Shown here piece by piece: positions 1 through 8,114 of a DNA stretch of 64,000 bases. Position 1 is the first letter of the stretch, and each line of letters opens with the position of its first letter. Both the position numbers and the translations under genes were made by a program. The notes under the pieces are model-generated. The model was not told the DNA's origin, searched no databases, and saw only the letters and a list, made by a program, of their open reading frames with translations. The DNA is from Rhodalgimonas zhirmunskyi (GTDB lineage Bacteria > Pseudomonadota > Alphaproteobacteria > Rhodobacterales > Rhodobacteraceae): positions 1,364,001 to 1,428,000 of the forward strand of contig JANFFA010000001.1 of NCBI GenBank assembly GCA_030848925.1, given 5' to 3'.

Positions 1-1044
1 CTTGTGGAAGAGATAGTAACGTTCTCGGTCAAAACCGACGCCTGACCAGAAAGCGCTTTTTATCTGCTTCGTCGTTACTTCCACCCCCCTCGTTGATGAA
101 GAAACTCTACGGCATAAAACAACTTCTTCGTGATCAAGCTCGTCAACCATAACGGTTGAATGGGTCGTAAATACGACCTGAAGCGGCAATTCTCTTAGGC
201 TCTTAATCAGCTCGCGTTGAGCGTGGGGATGGAGATTCTGTTCTGGTTCTTCAATCCCGAGGACATAGGTACTTCCTTCCAACTCTGCTAGATAAGAGTA
301 AAGACCAAAGGCAGTCAAACTCTGCGTTCCACTGCCACAGTCCTCCAAGTCAACCTTGGTATCCCCCTCAATAACCTTTAGGACTAAATCACGCAGGAAG
401 AGCGAATAATTCGGAGATGGCTCATACTCCAAAGCGTAGGTGAAATTTCCCTTTATCGGAGTGCACTCTCTTAACTTCTTGCTTAGACCATTGAATGCTT
501 GCCTTTGAATCGCATTACTGAGGTCAGTGACTTTTGGCGTGATCCTATCCCGTTTTTGCGTATGAGTTTCTAGCCATGTTTCAACTACGTGTTGTAAAAG
601 ACCAGTGTCTCCCCATGCGGAAACTTCATGATCCCTTTTCATTGGTATGTAAACATAACGTATATTTTCAGATATGAGCGCATGCATATCGCTAGGAGCG
701 CTAATCCAACTTCCATTCTCATATATCTGCCAAAGGGCTTGTTTTCGAAATTTCAGACGAGCGCGGACTTTGTCCGTGCCCGCGGCGATCCGGGGCAACG
801 TACAACTCGCTGGAACTTCAGAAAAATCAAGCGTCACTATAGATGTAGTGGTTTTCTGAAAGGCGTGTCGACCCTCATCAAAAGACTTACGCTCCTTCGG
901 AAAATTAAAGAATGCGTTCAAAGCCCTAAGAATCGATGACTTCCCGGCACTGTTCTGTCCAACCAAGGCGGTTTCTTGGCTAAACTCAATTTCCGAAAGT
1001 CTAATCGCACGGAATTTCTCAATCGTCAGTTTCTCTATTTTCAT
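1..1044 (-). CDS. OLD-family / AAA ATPase, C-terminus beyond window edge
   Basis: Reading the reverse strand from the ATG at 1044 gives 348 uninterrupted codons up to base 1, so the gene is cut by the window edge. The N-terminus (MKIEKLTIEKFRAI) and Walker A (GQNSAGKSS, about residues 29-37) are typical of SMC/RecF-like ATPases of the OLD nuclease group. An ABC-like signature (CGSGTQSL, about 235), Walker B (GIEEPEQNLHP, about 260) and an H-loop (FTTHST, about 291) follow, so the ATPase domain is complete. A TOPRIM nuclease domain would lie outside the window if it is present. OLD-family nucleases include overcoming-lysogenization proteins and Gabija GajA; which subfamily this is cannot be decided here. 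The region is visibly AT-richer than its neighbours and uses ATA, AGA and TTA codons that are rare elsewhere in the window, which suggests horizontal transfer. Confidence 0.8.
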   Translation of the reverse strand, partial: MKIEKLTIEKFRAIRLSEIEFSQETALVGQNSAGKSSILRALNAFFNFPKERKSFDEGRHAFQKTTTSIVTLDFSEVPASCTLPRIAAGTDKVRARLKFRKQALWQIYENGSWISAPSDMHALISENIRYVYIPMKRDHEVSAWGDTGLLQHVVETWLETHTQKRDRITPKVTDLSNAIQRQAFNGLSKKLRECTPIKGNFTYALEYEPSPNYSLFLRDLVLKVIEGDTKVDLEDCGSGTQSLTAFGLYSYLAELEGSTYVLGIEEPEQNLHPHAQRELIKSLRELPLQVVFTTHSTVMVDELDHEEVVLCRRVSSSTRGVEVTTKQIKSAFWSGVGFDRERYYLFHK

Positions 1045-1375
1045 TGATCTCACCACACCAGCTCACTGACAGTTTGCTTCTACTGTGAAGCAACCACAAG
1101 GTGCATTGCTGCCTAAACCTCCGAGGCTTTTTAGAATGCGTCTTACATATTGCAGATAATGGCGCAAATCACATCGAACTTCCTCTTCCCGCCCTGTTTT
1201 CAAACGCTCGCCCCCGACCGAACGGCCTTTCCATACCGCGTCCGTGCCGCCTTTCGGCGCGCTCCTTAGGCGGGCGGCGGGTTAGACGACCTCATAAGGG
1301 CCGGGGTGCTTGCCTTTGGCGTGGGGCGCGGTCAGAAATGGCGCTGAGCGGAATAAGACCAGCGGGGCCGAAGAG
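1045..1375. other. Intergenic region between the divergent ATPase gene and mtnP
   Basis: About 330 bases without a convincing gene. Base composition changes here from AT-rich (ATPase side) to GC-rich (mtnP side), so the junction of a possible acquired island lies in or near this stretch. A short inverted repeat lies at 1074-1093. Weak open frames here lack coding character and ribosome binding sites. No tRNA or att-like repeat was recognised. Confidence 0.5.
1074..1093. promoter_or_regulatory. Inverted repeat upstream of the ATPase gene
   Basis: TTGCTTC-tactgt-GAAGCAA is a 7-bp perfect inverted repeat with a 6-base spacer, 30-50 bases upstream of the reverse-strand ATPase start. Its position fits an operator, but it could be chance. 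No regulator gene is visible in the window. Confidence 0.3.
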
Positions 1376-2254
1376 ATGACTGACACCATGATCGCCGTGA
1401 TCGGCGGATCCGGGCTATACGAGATCGACGGGCTGGAGGGTGCGACGTGGCAGAGTGTCGAGACGCCTTGGGGCGCGCCGAGTGATCAGATCCTGACCGG
1501 CACGCTGGGGGGCGTGAAGATGGCCTTCCTGCCCCGGCATGGGCGCGGGCATGTGCATTCGCCTTCGACCGTGCCGTATCGCGCCAATATCGACGCGCTC
1601 AAACGGCTGGGCGCGACGGATGTGATCAGCGTTTCGGCCTGCGGCAGTTTCCGCGAAGAGATGAAGCCTGGCGATTTCGTGGTGGTCGACCAGTTCATCG
1701 ACCGGACCTTTGCGCGCGAAAAGAGCTTTTTCGGCACCGGCTGCGTGGCGCATGTGAGCGTGGCGCATCCGACCTGTGCGCGGCTGTCGGAAGCCTGCCT
1801 GAAGGCGGGCTGGGACGCGGGGATCACGATGCATGACGGGGGCACTTACCTTGCCATGGAGGGGCCGCAATTCTCGACCCTCGCGGAATCGAAGATGTAT
1901 CGCGAAAGCTGGGGCGCGGATGTGATCGGGATGACGAATATGCCCGAGGCCAAGCTCGCCCGCGAGGCAGAGCTTTGCTATGCGAGTGTCGCGATGATCA
2001 CCGATTACGACAGTTGGCACCCCGATCATGGCGAAGTGGACGTGACCGAGATCATCGCCACATTGATGGGCAATGCCGACAAGGGGCGCGCGCTGGTGGC
2101 GCGGTTGCCAAGGCTTCTGGGGGCCGAGCGGCACCCCTGCCCGCATGGCTGTGACCGGGCGCTGGAATATGCCATCCTGACCGCGCCGGATGCGCGCGAT
2201 GCGGCGATGGTGGCTAAGCTGGATGCCGTGGCCGGGCGGGTTTTGAACGGGTGA
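1376..2254 (+). CDS. mtnP: S-methyl-5'-thioadenosine phosphorylase
   Basis: Cytosolic phosphorylase that splits methylthioadenosine into adenine and methylthioribose-1-phosphate for methionine salvage. The 292-aa product matches the family length. Visible motifs are the phosphate-binding GGSG (10-13), RHGRGH (54-59), SACGS (87-91), MEGPQFS (161-167), NMPE (188-191) and DYDSWH (210-215), as in the PNP/MTAP family. The ATG at 1376 was chosen because upstream residues are non-homologous; ATG 1388 is an alternative. apt lies close downstream and can recycle the adenine released, so the two form a functional pair although a LysE gene sits between them. Confidence 0.93.
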   Translation: MTDTMIAVIGGSGLYEIDGLEGATWQSVETPWGAPSDQILTGTLGGVKMAFLPRHGRGHVHSPSTVPYRANIDALKRLGATDVISVSACGSFREEMKPGDFVVVDQFIDRTFAREKSFFGTGCVAHVSVAHPTCARLSEACLKAGWDAGITMHDGGTYLAMEGPQFSTLAESKMYRESWGADVIGMTNMPEAKLAREAELCYASVAMITDYDSWHPDHGEVDVTEIIATLMGNADKGRALVARLPRLLGAERHPCPHGCDRALEYAILTAPDARDAAMVAKLDAVAGRVLNG

Positions 2255-2261
2255 GTCTGTG

Positions 2262-2891
2262 ATGGATGTGAACCTCTGGCTGGCCTTCGCGGCCGCCTCG
2301 ACCGCTTTGTTGATCATACCGGGGCCGACGATCCTGTTGGTGCTGTCCTATGCCCTGTCGCAGGGCAAGCGCGTGGCGGTGGCGTCGGCCAGCGGGGTCG
2401 CCTTGGGCGATCTGGTGGCGATGAGCGCGTCGCTTGCCGGGTTGGGGGCGCTTGTGCTGGCCTCGGCGACGGCGTTCACGGTGCTGAAATGGGTGGGGGC
2501 GGTTTACCTTGTCTACATGGGGGTGAAGCTGATCCGCTCGGCCCATTCCGGGGGACTTGCCATGCCGGACGCGCCCGAGGGGATCCGCGCCGGGGCAATA
2601 TTCTGGCACGCGGCGGCGGTGACGGCGCTGAACCCCAAGTCAATCGCGTTCTTTATCGCCTTCGTGCCGCAGTTCATCCGGGCGGATGCGCCGCTGGCGC
2701 CGCAGTTCGCGGTGTTGATCGGCACCTTCGTCAGCCTCGCGGCGCTGAACGCGCTGGCCTATGCGCTTTTGGCCGACAAGCTGCGCCGCACGATCACCCG
2801 GCCCGGCGTGGTGCCGTGGTTGACGCGGATCGGGGGCGGGGCGCTGATCGGGATGGGGATCGTGACGGCGAGCCTGCGGCGCGCGGGCTGA
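2262..2891 (+). CDS. LysE/RhtB family amino-acid exporter
   Basis: Predicted inner-membrane exporter of 209 aa with about six hydrophobic segments. The N-terminal motif [18 protein letters not shown] matches the LysE/RhtB signature (PGP followed by a G-R loop), and the mid-protein [12 protein letters not shown] and ALNPKS segments are also typical. Members export amino acids or homoserine lactones; the substrate here is unknown. The ATG at 2262 is preferred over the in-frame GTG at 2259. It follows the mtnP stop by 7 bases, so co-transcription with mtnP is likely. The stop codon lies inside the first unit of a 13-bp tandem repeat. Confidence 0.85.
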   Translation: MDVNLWLAFAAASTALLIIPGPTILLVLSYALSQGKRVAVASASGVALGDLVAMSASLAGLGALVLASATAFTVLKWVGAVYLVYMGVKLIRSAHSGGLAMPDAPEGIRAGAIFWHAAAVTALNPKSIAFFIAFVPQFIRADAPLAPQFAVLIGTFVSLAALNALAYALLADKLRRTITRPGVVPWLTRIGGGALIGMGIVTASLRRAG

Positions 2892-2936
2892 GGTTGCGGG
2901 CCGAGGTTACGGGCTGAGGTTACAGGCTGAGGTTGG
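2885..2936. repeat. 13-bp tandem repeat, four units, starting on the LysE stop codon
   Basis: Four near-identical units of the form GGGCTGAGGTTRC (2885-2897, 2898-2910, 2911-2923, 2924-2936). The TGA of the preceding gene is in the first unit, so the array reads as expansion from the gene's 3' end into the spacer before apt. Confidence 0.85.
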
Positions 2937-3000
2937 GGGCCTTGCGTGTCGCGCTTGGATCGTCCAGACAAGCAGCCATCCCGATCAAAGAGGCACCGAA

Positions 3001-3552
3001 ATGGCCCGAGACACCCACCCGACCAAGACCGTCAAGGATTACATCCGCACCATCGTGGATTTCCCGCATGAAGGGATCATGTTCCGCGACGTGACCACAC
3101 TTTTCGCCGATCCGCGCGGCTTTCGCATGGCGATTGACCAGATGTTGCATCCCTATGCCGGGATGCGGATCGACAAGGTGGTGGGGCTTGAGGCGCGCGG
3201 TTTCATCCTTGGCGGGGCGATTGCGCACCAGTTGACCGTCGGATTTGTTCCGATCCGCAAGAAAGGCAAGCTGCCCGGCGCGGTGATTTCCGAGGAATAC
3301 ACGCTGGAATACGGCGAGGCCGTGGTCGAGATCCATGACGATGCGATCCGCCCCGGCGAGACGATCCTTCTGGTTGATGACCTGCTGGCCACCGGCGGCA
3401 CGGCCGAGGCCGGGATCAAGCTGATCGAGCGGCTGGGCGGCGAGATCGTGGGCTGTTCCTTCATCATCGACCTGCCCGAGCTTGGCGGGCGCAAGCGGCT
3501 TGAGAAGATGGGGATGGATGTGCGCGCGCTGTGTGATTTCGAGGGGCTTTAA
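3001..3552 (+). CDS. apt: Adenine phosphoribosyltransferase
   Basis: Cytosolic enzyme converting adenine and PRPP to AMP and pyrophosphate. At 183 aa it has the family length. The PRPP-binding motif [16 protein letters not shown] is at about 122-137, and the hood and flexible-loop regions ([14 protein letters not shown] at 59-72, RKKGKLPG at 86-93) are present. The start is supported by AGAGG seven bases upstream. It lies about 110 bases after the LysE gene, beyond a tandem repeat, so it may have its own promoter. It salvages the adenine produced by MtnP. Confidence 0.95.
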   Translation: MARDTHPTKTVKDYIRTIVDFPHEGIMFRDVTTLFADPRGFRMAIDQMLHPYAGMRIDKVVGLEARGFILGGAIAHQLTVGFVPIRKKGKLPGAVISEEYTLEYGEAVVEIHDDAIRPGETILLVDDLLATGGTAEAGIKLIERLGGEIVGCSFIIDLPELGGRKRLEKMGMDVRALCDFEGL

Positions 3553-3592
3553 GGCGGTTTCCGACCGACAAGAGATGTAACCGGGGCATTGG

Positions 3593-4594
3593 ATGAGGGC
3601 TGCGAACAAGCTAGCGGGATGGATCGTCAGTGCCGCGCTTTGCCTTGGCAGTGCGCAACCGGCCATGGCCTGTGCTTTTCACACCTATACGCCCGACCCG
3701 ACGCTTGTTGATGCCTTGCTCGCCACCGAACAGGTGGTGATTGCGCGGCGCGATCCGTCCGATCCGGGCCGTTATGTTCCGGTGGAAACCCTGATGGGGC
3801 CCGAGGTATCAGAGATCACGATTGCGACCGGCGCTGGGATGCGGCCCCGATTGGCGGCCCCACCCGGGGCGATGCTGCTTTTGCTACGCGACGAGGCCTA
3901 TGGTCCGTGGATCGAGGCCGAGGTGCTGGATCAAGAGTTTCGCGCCGTGATCCAGCGGGTTCTGGCGCGGCAATCGGCGTGGATGTATGAAAACGATGAT
4001 GATCGCCTGCCCTATTTCGCGGGGCTGGTGAATGCGGACTCGCCCGCGATACGGCGGCTTGCCCTGCTGGAACTGGACCGCGCGCCCTATAGCGACCTGC
4101 GTGCGCTGCGCCTTGCCGGGGTGGCGACCCTGAAACAGGATCTCGAAAGCGGGGAAGAGGCGTTGCGTCCCATTTGCATCCTGCTGGCCGGGCTGTCGGG
4201 AGAGCCGGGCTTTGTGCCTTACCTGAACGCCGGTCTGAACGTGGCGTTGCGCGACGGCACACCCTATGCCGGGGCCTATGCGACCGCCCTGATCGAATTG
4301 GAGGGCGCGCCCGCGGCGCACCGGATCATCCGCGACCTGCGCGACGCGCGCCTGCCCGTGGCCGCGCGTGAGAAGCTGCTTGAGGCGCTGGCCATCCACT
4401 ACAAAAGCGCGCCGGGCGAGATGCGCGGCCTGATCGCGCGCGAGGTGGCGTCGAGTTTGCGCGCAACGCCCGAGTTGGGCGAGGCCGCCGCGCGCCAGTT
4501 CGGCTTTTTCCGCCGCTGGGCACCTGCGACGCAGATGCAGGGGGGCGACGAGGACGCCGGCGTTGAAGACGGCGCGCCGCAGGTTTTGCAATAG
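3593..4594 (+). CDS. Secreted hypothetical protein with HEAT-like helical repeats
   Basis: A 333-aa product with a signal peptide: basic start, hydrophobic stretch from about residue 9 to 24, and likely cleavage after AMA, just before a Cys. The Cys context is not a canonical lipobox, so signal peptidase I processing is more likely than lipidation. From about residue 145 the sequence is a series of short amphipathic helices rich in Leu and Ala (SPAIRRLALLEL, AAREKLLEALAI) resembling HEAT/PBS repeats, which suggests protein binding in the periplasm. The C-terminal 20 residues are acidic and low-complexity. No specific function was recognised. It lies 40 bases after apt and converges with the DUF6629 gene. 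Confidence 0.7.
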   Translation: MRAANKLAGWIVSAALCLGSAQPAMACAFHTYTPDPTLVDALLATEQVVIARRDPSDPGRYVPVETLMGPEVSEITIATGAGMRPRLAAPPGAMLLLLRDEAYGPWIEAEVLDQEFRAVIQRVLARQSAWMYENDDDRLPYFAGLVNADSPAIRRLALLELDRAPYSDLRALRLAGVATLKQDLESGEEALRPICILLAGLSGEPGFVPYLNAGLNVALRDGTPYAGAYATALIELEGAPAAHRIIRDLRDARLPVAAREKLLEALAIHYKSAPGEMRGLIAREVASSLRATPELGEAAARQFGFFRRWAPATQMQGGDEDAGVEDGAPQVLQ

Positions 4595-4618
4595 GATCGG
4601 CTCTGTCGCGCCCACCTG

Positions 4619-5287
4619 TCAGCCCGGAGTGCGCTGCTGATACCGGGCCAGCGCCCAGAGCAGGTAGGCCGACAACCCAGCCGCGAAGAAGCACCAGACC
4701 GAAATGAACGCATAGGCGAAGAACGCGTAGGTAAACAGCACCGAGACGAGGATCAGTATGGCAAAGCCCCGGATCAAACGCTCGCTCGATACGAACAGGG
4801 CCGACAGGATCAGCAACGCGTAGAAAACCCGCAGGGCGCTGCGCGGGATGATCCCTTCGTAGATCAGGTAGGTGTGGTATTCGAGCGAGTGGTGAATGAC
4901 CTCGATCCTGAGCCCGCCCTGTAGAAGGAAAGCGGGCAGGAAAATCGACAGCCCGTAAGCAAAGCCCAAGGCGGACAGCCATGTGAGGATGCGTTTGCGG
5001 TCCGGTTCCCGTTCAAGCATGCGGGCGGCGAAGGGCACCCATGCCAGCCAGAAGAAATGCGAGAAGAACAAAAAGCCGCGTGACGCCGCCGAAACCATCG
5101 CCGGGTCTTCGCGGTTCAGACCGACCCAGACGAGCCCTTCGACCAGTTGTTGCAGGCCAAAGGCCAAGGGGAAAGCGGCAAAGCCGGTCCATTCGGGCGC
5201 GTCGCGCCGGGCCTTGACCAAGGTATAGATGCCGAGCGGAACAAGCACGCCACCAAGGGCGAAACTGGCGGGAGCGGAAAAGCACAT
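4619..5287 (-). CDS. DUF6629-like multi-pass membrane protein
   Basis: The product (222 aa) begins MCFSAPASFALGG, which I associate with the MCFSA-starting DUF6629 family. About seven hydrophobic segments cover the whole length, with conserved-looking LQQLVEGLVW near 45-55 and an HHSLEYHTY stretch in a loop. The start at 5287 is supported by a GGAGG Shine-Dalgarno sequence about eight bases upstream; a longer frame upstream lacks one. Function is unknown. It is convergent with the HEAT-like gene and lies downstream of tldD on the same strand, separated by a hairpin and about 200 bases, so it is probably a separate unit. Confidence 0.75.
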   Translation of the reverse strand: MCFSAPASFALGGVLVPLGIYTLVKARRDAPEWTGFAAFPLAFGLQQLVEGLVWVGLNREDPAMVSAASRGFLFFSHFFWLAWVPFAARMLEREPDRKRILTWLSALGFAYGLSIFLPAFLLQGGLRIEVIHHSLEYHTYLIYEGIIPRSALRVFYALLILSALFVSSERLIRGFAILILVSVLFTYAFFAYAFISVWCFFAAGLSAYLLWALARYQQRTPG

Positions 5288-5378
5288 GTGGGGGTCCTCC
5301 ATCATCAGATCGGAACGGAGGGCCGGGGAAATGGATAAAACAAGCAACGGGCAAACGGCCCTATTTGCCTAGGATAGG

Positions 5379-5402
5379 ACAAGGCGGCGAGGGCCGCCTT
5401 GT
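5379..5402 (-). terminator. Hairpin downstream of tldD
   Basis: A perfect 10-bp stem ACAAGGCGGC / GCCGCCTTGT with a 4-base loop lies between tldD and the DUF6629 gene. No clear U-tract follows on the reverse strand, so termination is plausible but not certain. Confidence 0.5.
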
Positions 5403-5435
5403 TGCAGGTCATTGTGAGGTGAAGTTCATCCGTGC

Positions 5436-5509
5436 CTCAGGCCGCAGCGCCGCCTACTCCCTCTCGGCGGTAAAACCGCCTGTCAGGCTCAGGCCGCAGC
5501 GCCGCCTAC
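5436..5509. repeat. Duplicated 3' end of tldD (22-bp direct repeat)
   Basis: The 22-bp sequence CTCAGGCCGCAGCGCCGCCTAC occurs at 5436-5457 and again at 5488-5509, 52 bases apart. The second copy contains the tldD stop codon and its last codons (GGAAA-stop). The intervening bases also resemble tldD sequence (GGTAAAACCGCC versus GGTCAAACCGCC), so the 3' tail of the gene looks duplicated downstream. Confidence 0.8.
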
Positions 5510-6910
5510 GGTCAAACCGCCGATCAATGTCGTCGGCTGGCCCACGCCGACGGGCACCCATTGCCCCGCCTTGCCGCAGTTGCCCATGCCGGGATCGAGC
5601 GCCATGTCGTTGCCAAGGCCACGAATGTTGTGCAGCGCCGTGGCGCCGTCGCCAATCAGAGTGGCCCCGCGCACCGGGGCGCCGACCTTGCCATCCTGCA
5701 CGCGGTAGGCCTCCGTGCAGGAGAAGACGAACTTGCCATTGGTGATGTCGACCTGTCCGCCGCCAAAGCCCACGGCATAGATGCCGTCCTTGAGCGACGA
5801 CACAAGATCATCCGGCGTCGCCTCACCGCCCAGCATGTAGGTGTTGGTCATGCGTGGCATGGGCGGGTGGGCATAGCTTTCGCGCCGCCCATTGCCGGTG
5901 GGCTGTTGCCCCATCAGACGGGCGTTTTGGCGATCCTGCATGTAGCCGACGAGGATGCCGTCCTCGATCAGGGTGGTTTTCGAGCTTGGCGTGCCTTCGT
6001 CATCGAACGAGATCGAGCCGCGCCGGTCGGGAATGGTGCCATCGTCGAGAACGGTCACGCCGGGGGCGGCGATGCGTTCCCCGATGCGGCCCGAGAAATT
6101 CGAGCTGCCCTTGCGGTTGAAGTCGCCTTCCAGCCCGTGTCCGATCGCCTCGTGCAGAAGAATGCCGGGCCAGCCCGGACCAAGGACCACGTCCATCACC
6201 CCGGCGGGCGCGGGTTCGGCGCGCAGGTTGACCAGTGCGACGCGCAAGGCCTCGCGCGCCTTGGCCTGCCAATCGGCGGGGTCGAGAAGGCCCGAGAGCG
6301 CGACGCGCCCGCCGCCGCCCGCCGTGCCGGATTCGCGGCGGCCGTTTTCCTCGACGATGACCGACACGTTCACCCGTGTCATCGGGCGCACGTCGCGCAG
6401 GTGCTGACCATCGGGGCGCAGGATTTCGACCTCCTGGCAGGAGGCGGCGATTGTGGCCGAGACCTGCACCACCCGCGGATCGAGGTCGCGCAGGAAAGAA
6501 TCGATTTCGCGCAGGGTTTCGATTTTGACCGGGAAGGGCGCGTCGGAAATCGGGTCGTGATCGGCGTAGAGGCGGCGATTTGTCGCGGCTGGTCCGGCGG
6601 CCAGCGTGCCACCGCCCTGCCCCACCGCCAGACGGGCGGTTTCGACGGCGCGGGTGAGCGCGGCTTCGGAGATCTCGGTCGAGTGGGCGTAGCCCGCCAC
6701 TTCGCCGTTCACCGCGCGCAGGCCGAATCCCTCGGCGGCGTCATAGCTGGCGGTCTTTACGCGGCCATCGTCGAATACCAGCGCCTCGGAGCGGCGGCGT
6801 TCGAGAAACAGCTCTCCGTCCTCGGCGCCATCAGTGGCCTGACGCAGCAAGGACAGGGCGCGATCGGGGTCAAGGGCGCTGTCGAAAGGGCGAAAAGAGA
6901 TATCTGTCAT
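5489..6910 (-). CDS. tldD: Metalloprotease TldD
   Basis: TldD forms a heteromeric zinc protease with TldE/PmbA that degrades unfolded peptides and processes some modified peptides. The 473-aa product has the family length. The zinc motif HEAIGH is at about 253-258, followed by GLEGDFNRKGSSNF, and the C-terminal glycine-rich region (FGGGQVDITNGKF, GNCGKAGQ) is typical. The partner tldE/pmbA is not in this window. The gene diverges from ctaC; an FNR/FixK-like palindrome lies in the shared 203-base promoter region. Its 3' end has been partly duplicated downstream. Confidence 0.95.
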   Translation of the reverse strand: MTDISFRPFDSALDPDRALSLLRQATDGAEDGELFLERRRSEALVFDDGRVKTASYDAAEGFGLRAVNGEVAGYAHSTEISEAALTRAVETARLAVGQGGGTLAAGPAATNRRLYADHDPISDAPFPVKIETLREIDSFLRDLDPRVVQVSATIAASCQEVEILRPDGQHLRDVRPMTRVNVSVIVEENGRRESGTAGGGGRVALSGLLDPADWQAKAREALRVALVNLRAEPAPAGVMDVVLGPGWPGILLHEAIGHGLEGDFNRKGSSNFSGRIGERIAAPGVTVLDDGTIPDRRGSISFDDEGTPSSKTTLIEDGILVGYMQDRQNARLMGQQPTGNGRRESYAHPPMPRMTNTYMLGGEATPDDLVSSLKDGIYAVGFGGGQVDITNGKFVFSCTEAYRVQDGKVGAPVRGATLIGDGATALHNIRGLGNDMALDPGMGNCGKAGQWVPVGVGQPTTLIGGLTVGGAAA

Positions 6911-6943
6911 GCGTCATTCTTCCTGCTTCCATGCCGTAGGAAT

Positions 6944-6957
6944 TTGATCTATGTCAA
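6944..6957. promoter_or_regulatory. FNR/FixK-type box between tldD and ctaC
   Basis: TTGATCTATGTCAA matches the CRP/FNR-family core TTGA-N6-TCAA. It lies 34 bases upstream of the tldD start and about 157 bases upstream of the ctaC ATG. In Rhodobacterales such boxes bind FnrL or related regulators that respond to oxygen limitation, so it could control oxidase and/or tldD expression. Confidence 0.6.
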
Positions 6958-7113
6958 AAAGACAGTCTGTAAGCGGCGTTTGGAATTTGTTTCCTTGAGG
7001 GGAATATGGGTTCCGTGGACGCAGAGCACAACGGGCTTTTCCATTCGGGTGCCGTGAGGAGCGGTGCCGCCGAGATACACACAAAGAACCGACGTAAACG
7101 ACCAGGGTGCCAA

Positions 7114-8022
7114 ATGCGAATTCTCTCTCACCTTCTGACCGCTCTCGCCGCCTTTGCCGCCGCTCCGGCGTTGGCGCAGGACAAGCTCGAGACGATCGGC
7201 AAGCCTGTCGAGGGGGCCTATGGCTTCCAGCCGGCGGCGACCGAACTGGCCAGTGACATTCATTTCCTCGACGGGATGATCAACATCATCATCTTCGGGA
7301 TCTGTGCGCTTGTGCTGGCGCTGATCCTTATCATCGTGCTGCGCTACAACCGCCGAGCCAATCCGAACCCATCGACCTTCACCCACAATACGCCGGTCGA
7401 GGTTCTCTGGACCATTGGACCGATCGTGATCCTTGTGTTCATCGGGGCGTTTTCGCTGCCGGTGCTGTTCAAGCAGCAGGAAATTCCGGATGGCGACATC
7501 CACATCAAGGTGACGGGCCACCAGTGGTACTGGACCTATGAGTACACCGATGACGAGTTCGAATTCGACAGCTACATGATCGGCCAGCCCGCGTCGCTTG
7601 ACGAGGACCTGCGCCCCGCCGATGCCAACGTGACGCCCTATATCCTTGACGACGAAATGCGCGCCAAGCTGGTGGATGCGGGCTTCAACGACGACGAGTT
7701 CCTGCTGGCGACCGACACTTCGGTGATCGTGCCGATCAACAAGGTCGTAGTGATGACCGTCACCGCCGATGACGTGATCCACTCGTGGACCATCCCGGCC
7801 TTCGGTGTGAAGCAGGATGCCGTTCCCGGCCGCCTCGCGCAGCTGTGGTTCGAAGTTCAGAAGCCCGGCATCTATTTCGGCCAGTGCTCGGAACTGTGCG
7901 GCAAGGATCACGCCTATATGCCGATCACGGTCAAGGCCGTGAGCCAAGAGGAATACGATCAGTGGCTCGCCGCCATGAAAGACGGTGACGAGTATGTGCA
8001 GCTTTCGCAGCTGAACGACTGA
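7114..8022 (+). CDS. ctaC: Cytochrome c oxidase subunit II (aa3 type)
   Basis: Subunit II carries the CuA centre that accepts electrons from cytochrome c. The 302-aa precursor has a signal peptide ending near ALA-Q (residue 21/22), two transmembrane segments (about 58-82 and 100-122) and a periplasmic cupredoxin domain. The CuA ligands are visible as [12 protein letters not shown] (C258, C262, H266, M269), with the upstream His in VIHSWTIP. The start at 7114 was chosen because it gives a clean signal peptide; the frame continues upstream without homology. It heads the oxidase assembly operon; subunit I (ctaD) is not in the window, as is common in this group. Confidence 0.97.
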   Translation: MRILSHLLTALAAFAAAPALAQDKLETIGKPVEGAYGFQPAATELASDIHFLDGMINIIIFGICALVLALILIIVLRYNRRANPNPSTFTHNTPVEVLWTIGPIVILVFIGAFSLPVLFKQQEIPDGDIHIKVTGHQWYWTYEYTDDEFEFDSYMIGQPASLDEDLRPADANVTPYILDDEMRAKLVDAGFNDDEFLLATDTSVIVPINKVVVMTVTADDVIHSWTIPAFGVKQDAVPGRLAQLWFEVQKPGIYFGQCSELCGKDHAYMPITVKAVSQEEYDQWLAAMKDGDEYVQLSQLND

Positions 8023-8034
8023 TCCAAGAGATTG

Positions 8035-8069
8035 CCCCGGCCCCGTTTGCGCGAACAGGGGGGCCGGGG
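8035..8069 (+). terminator. GC-rich hairpin between ctaC and ctaB
   Basis: CCCCGGCCCC (8035-8044) pairs with GGGGCCGGGG (8060-8069), with a smaller GTT/AAC stem inside. No U-run follows. It may attenuate transcription or stabilise the ctaC message relative to the assembly genes. Confidence 0.4.
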
Positions 8070-8114
8070 TGAGCCTTTAGCAAAGCGCCAAGGCAGGAAG
8101 GCCCCGGAAGAGCA

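Noticed and set aside
628-939. Forward open frames inside the OLD ATPase gene
   Set aside because: The reverse strand encodes an uninterrupted ATPase with all motifs in order; the forward frames are shadows.
1-1044. Complete Gabija system
   Set aside because: Only the ATPase part of one gene is visible; neither a TOPRIM domain nor a GajB-like helicase can be seen.
1101-1379. Small open frame upstream of mtnP
   Set aside because: It overlaps the intergenic region and the mtnP start, has no ribosome binding site and no coding-like composition.
2885-2936. CRISPR array from the short tandem repeats
   Set aside because: Units are 11-15 bp and directly adjacent without spacers; no cas genes in the window.
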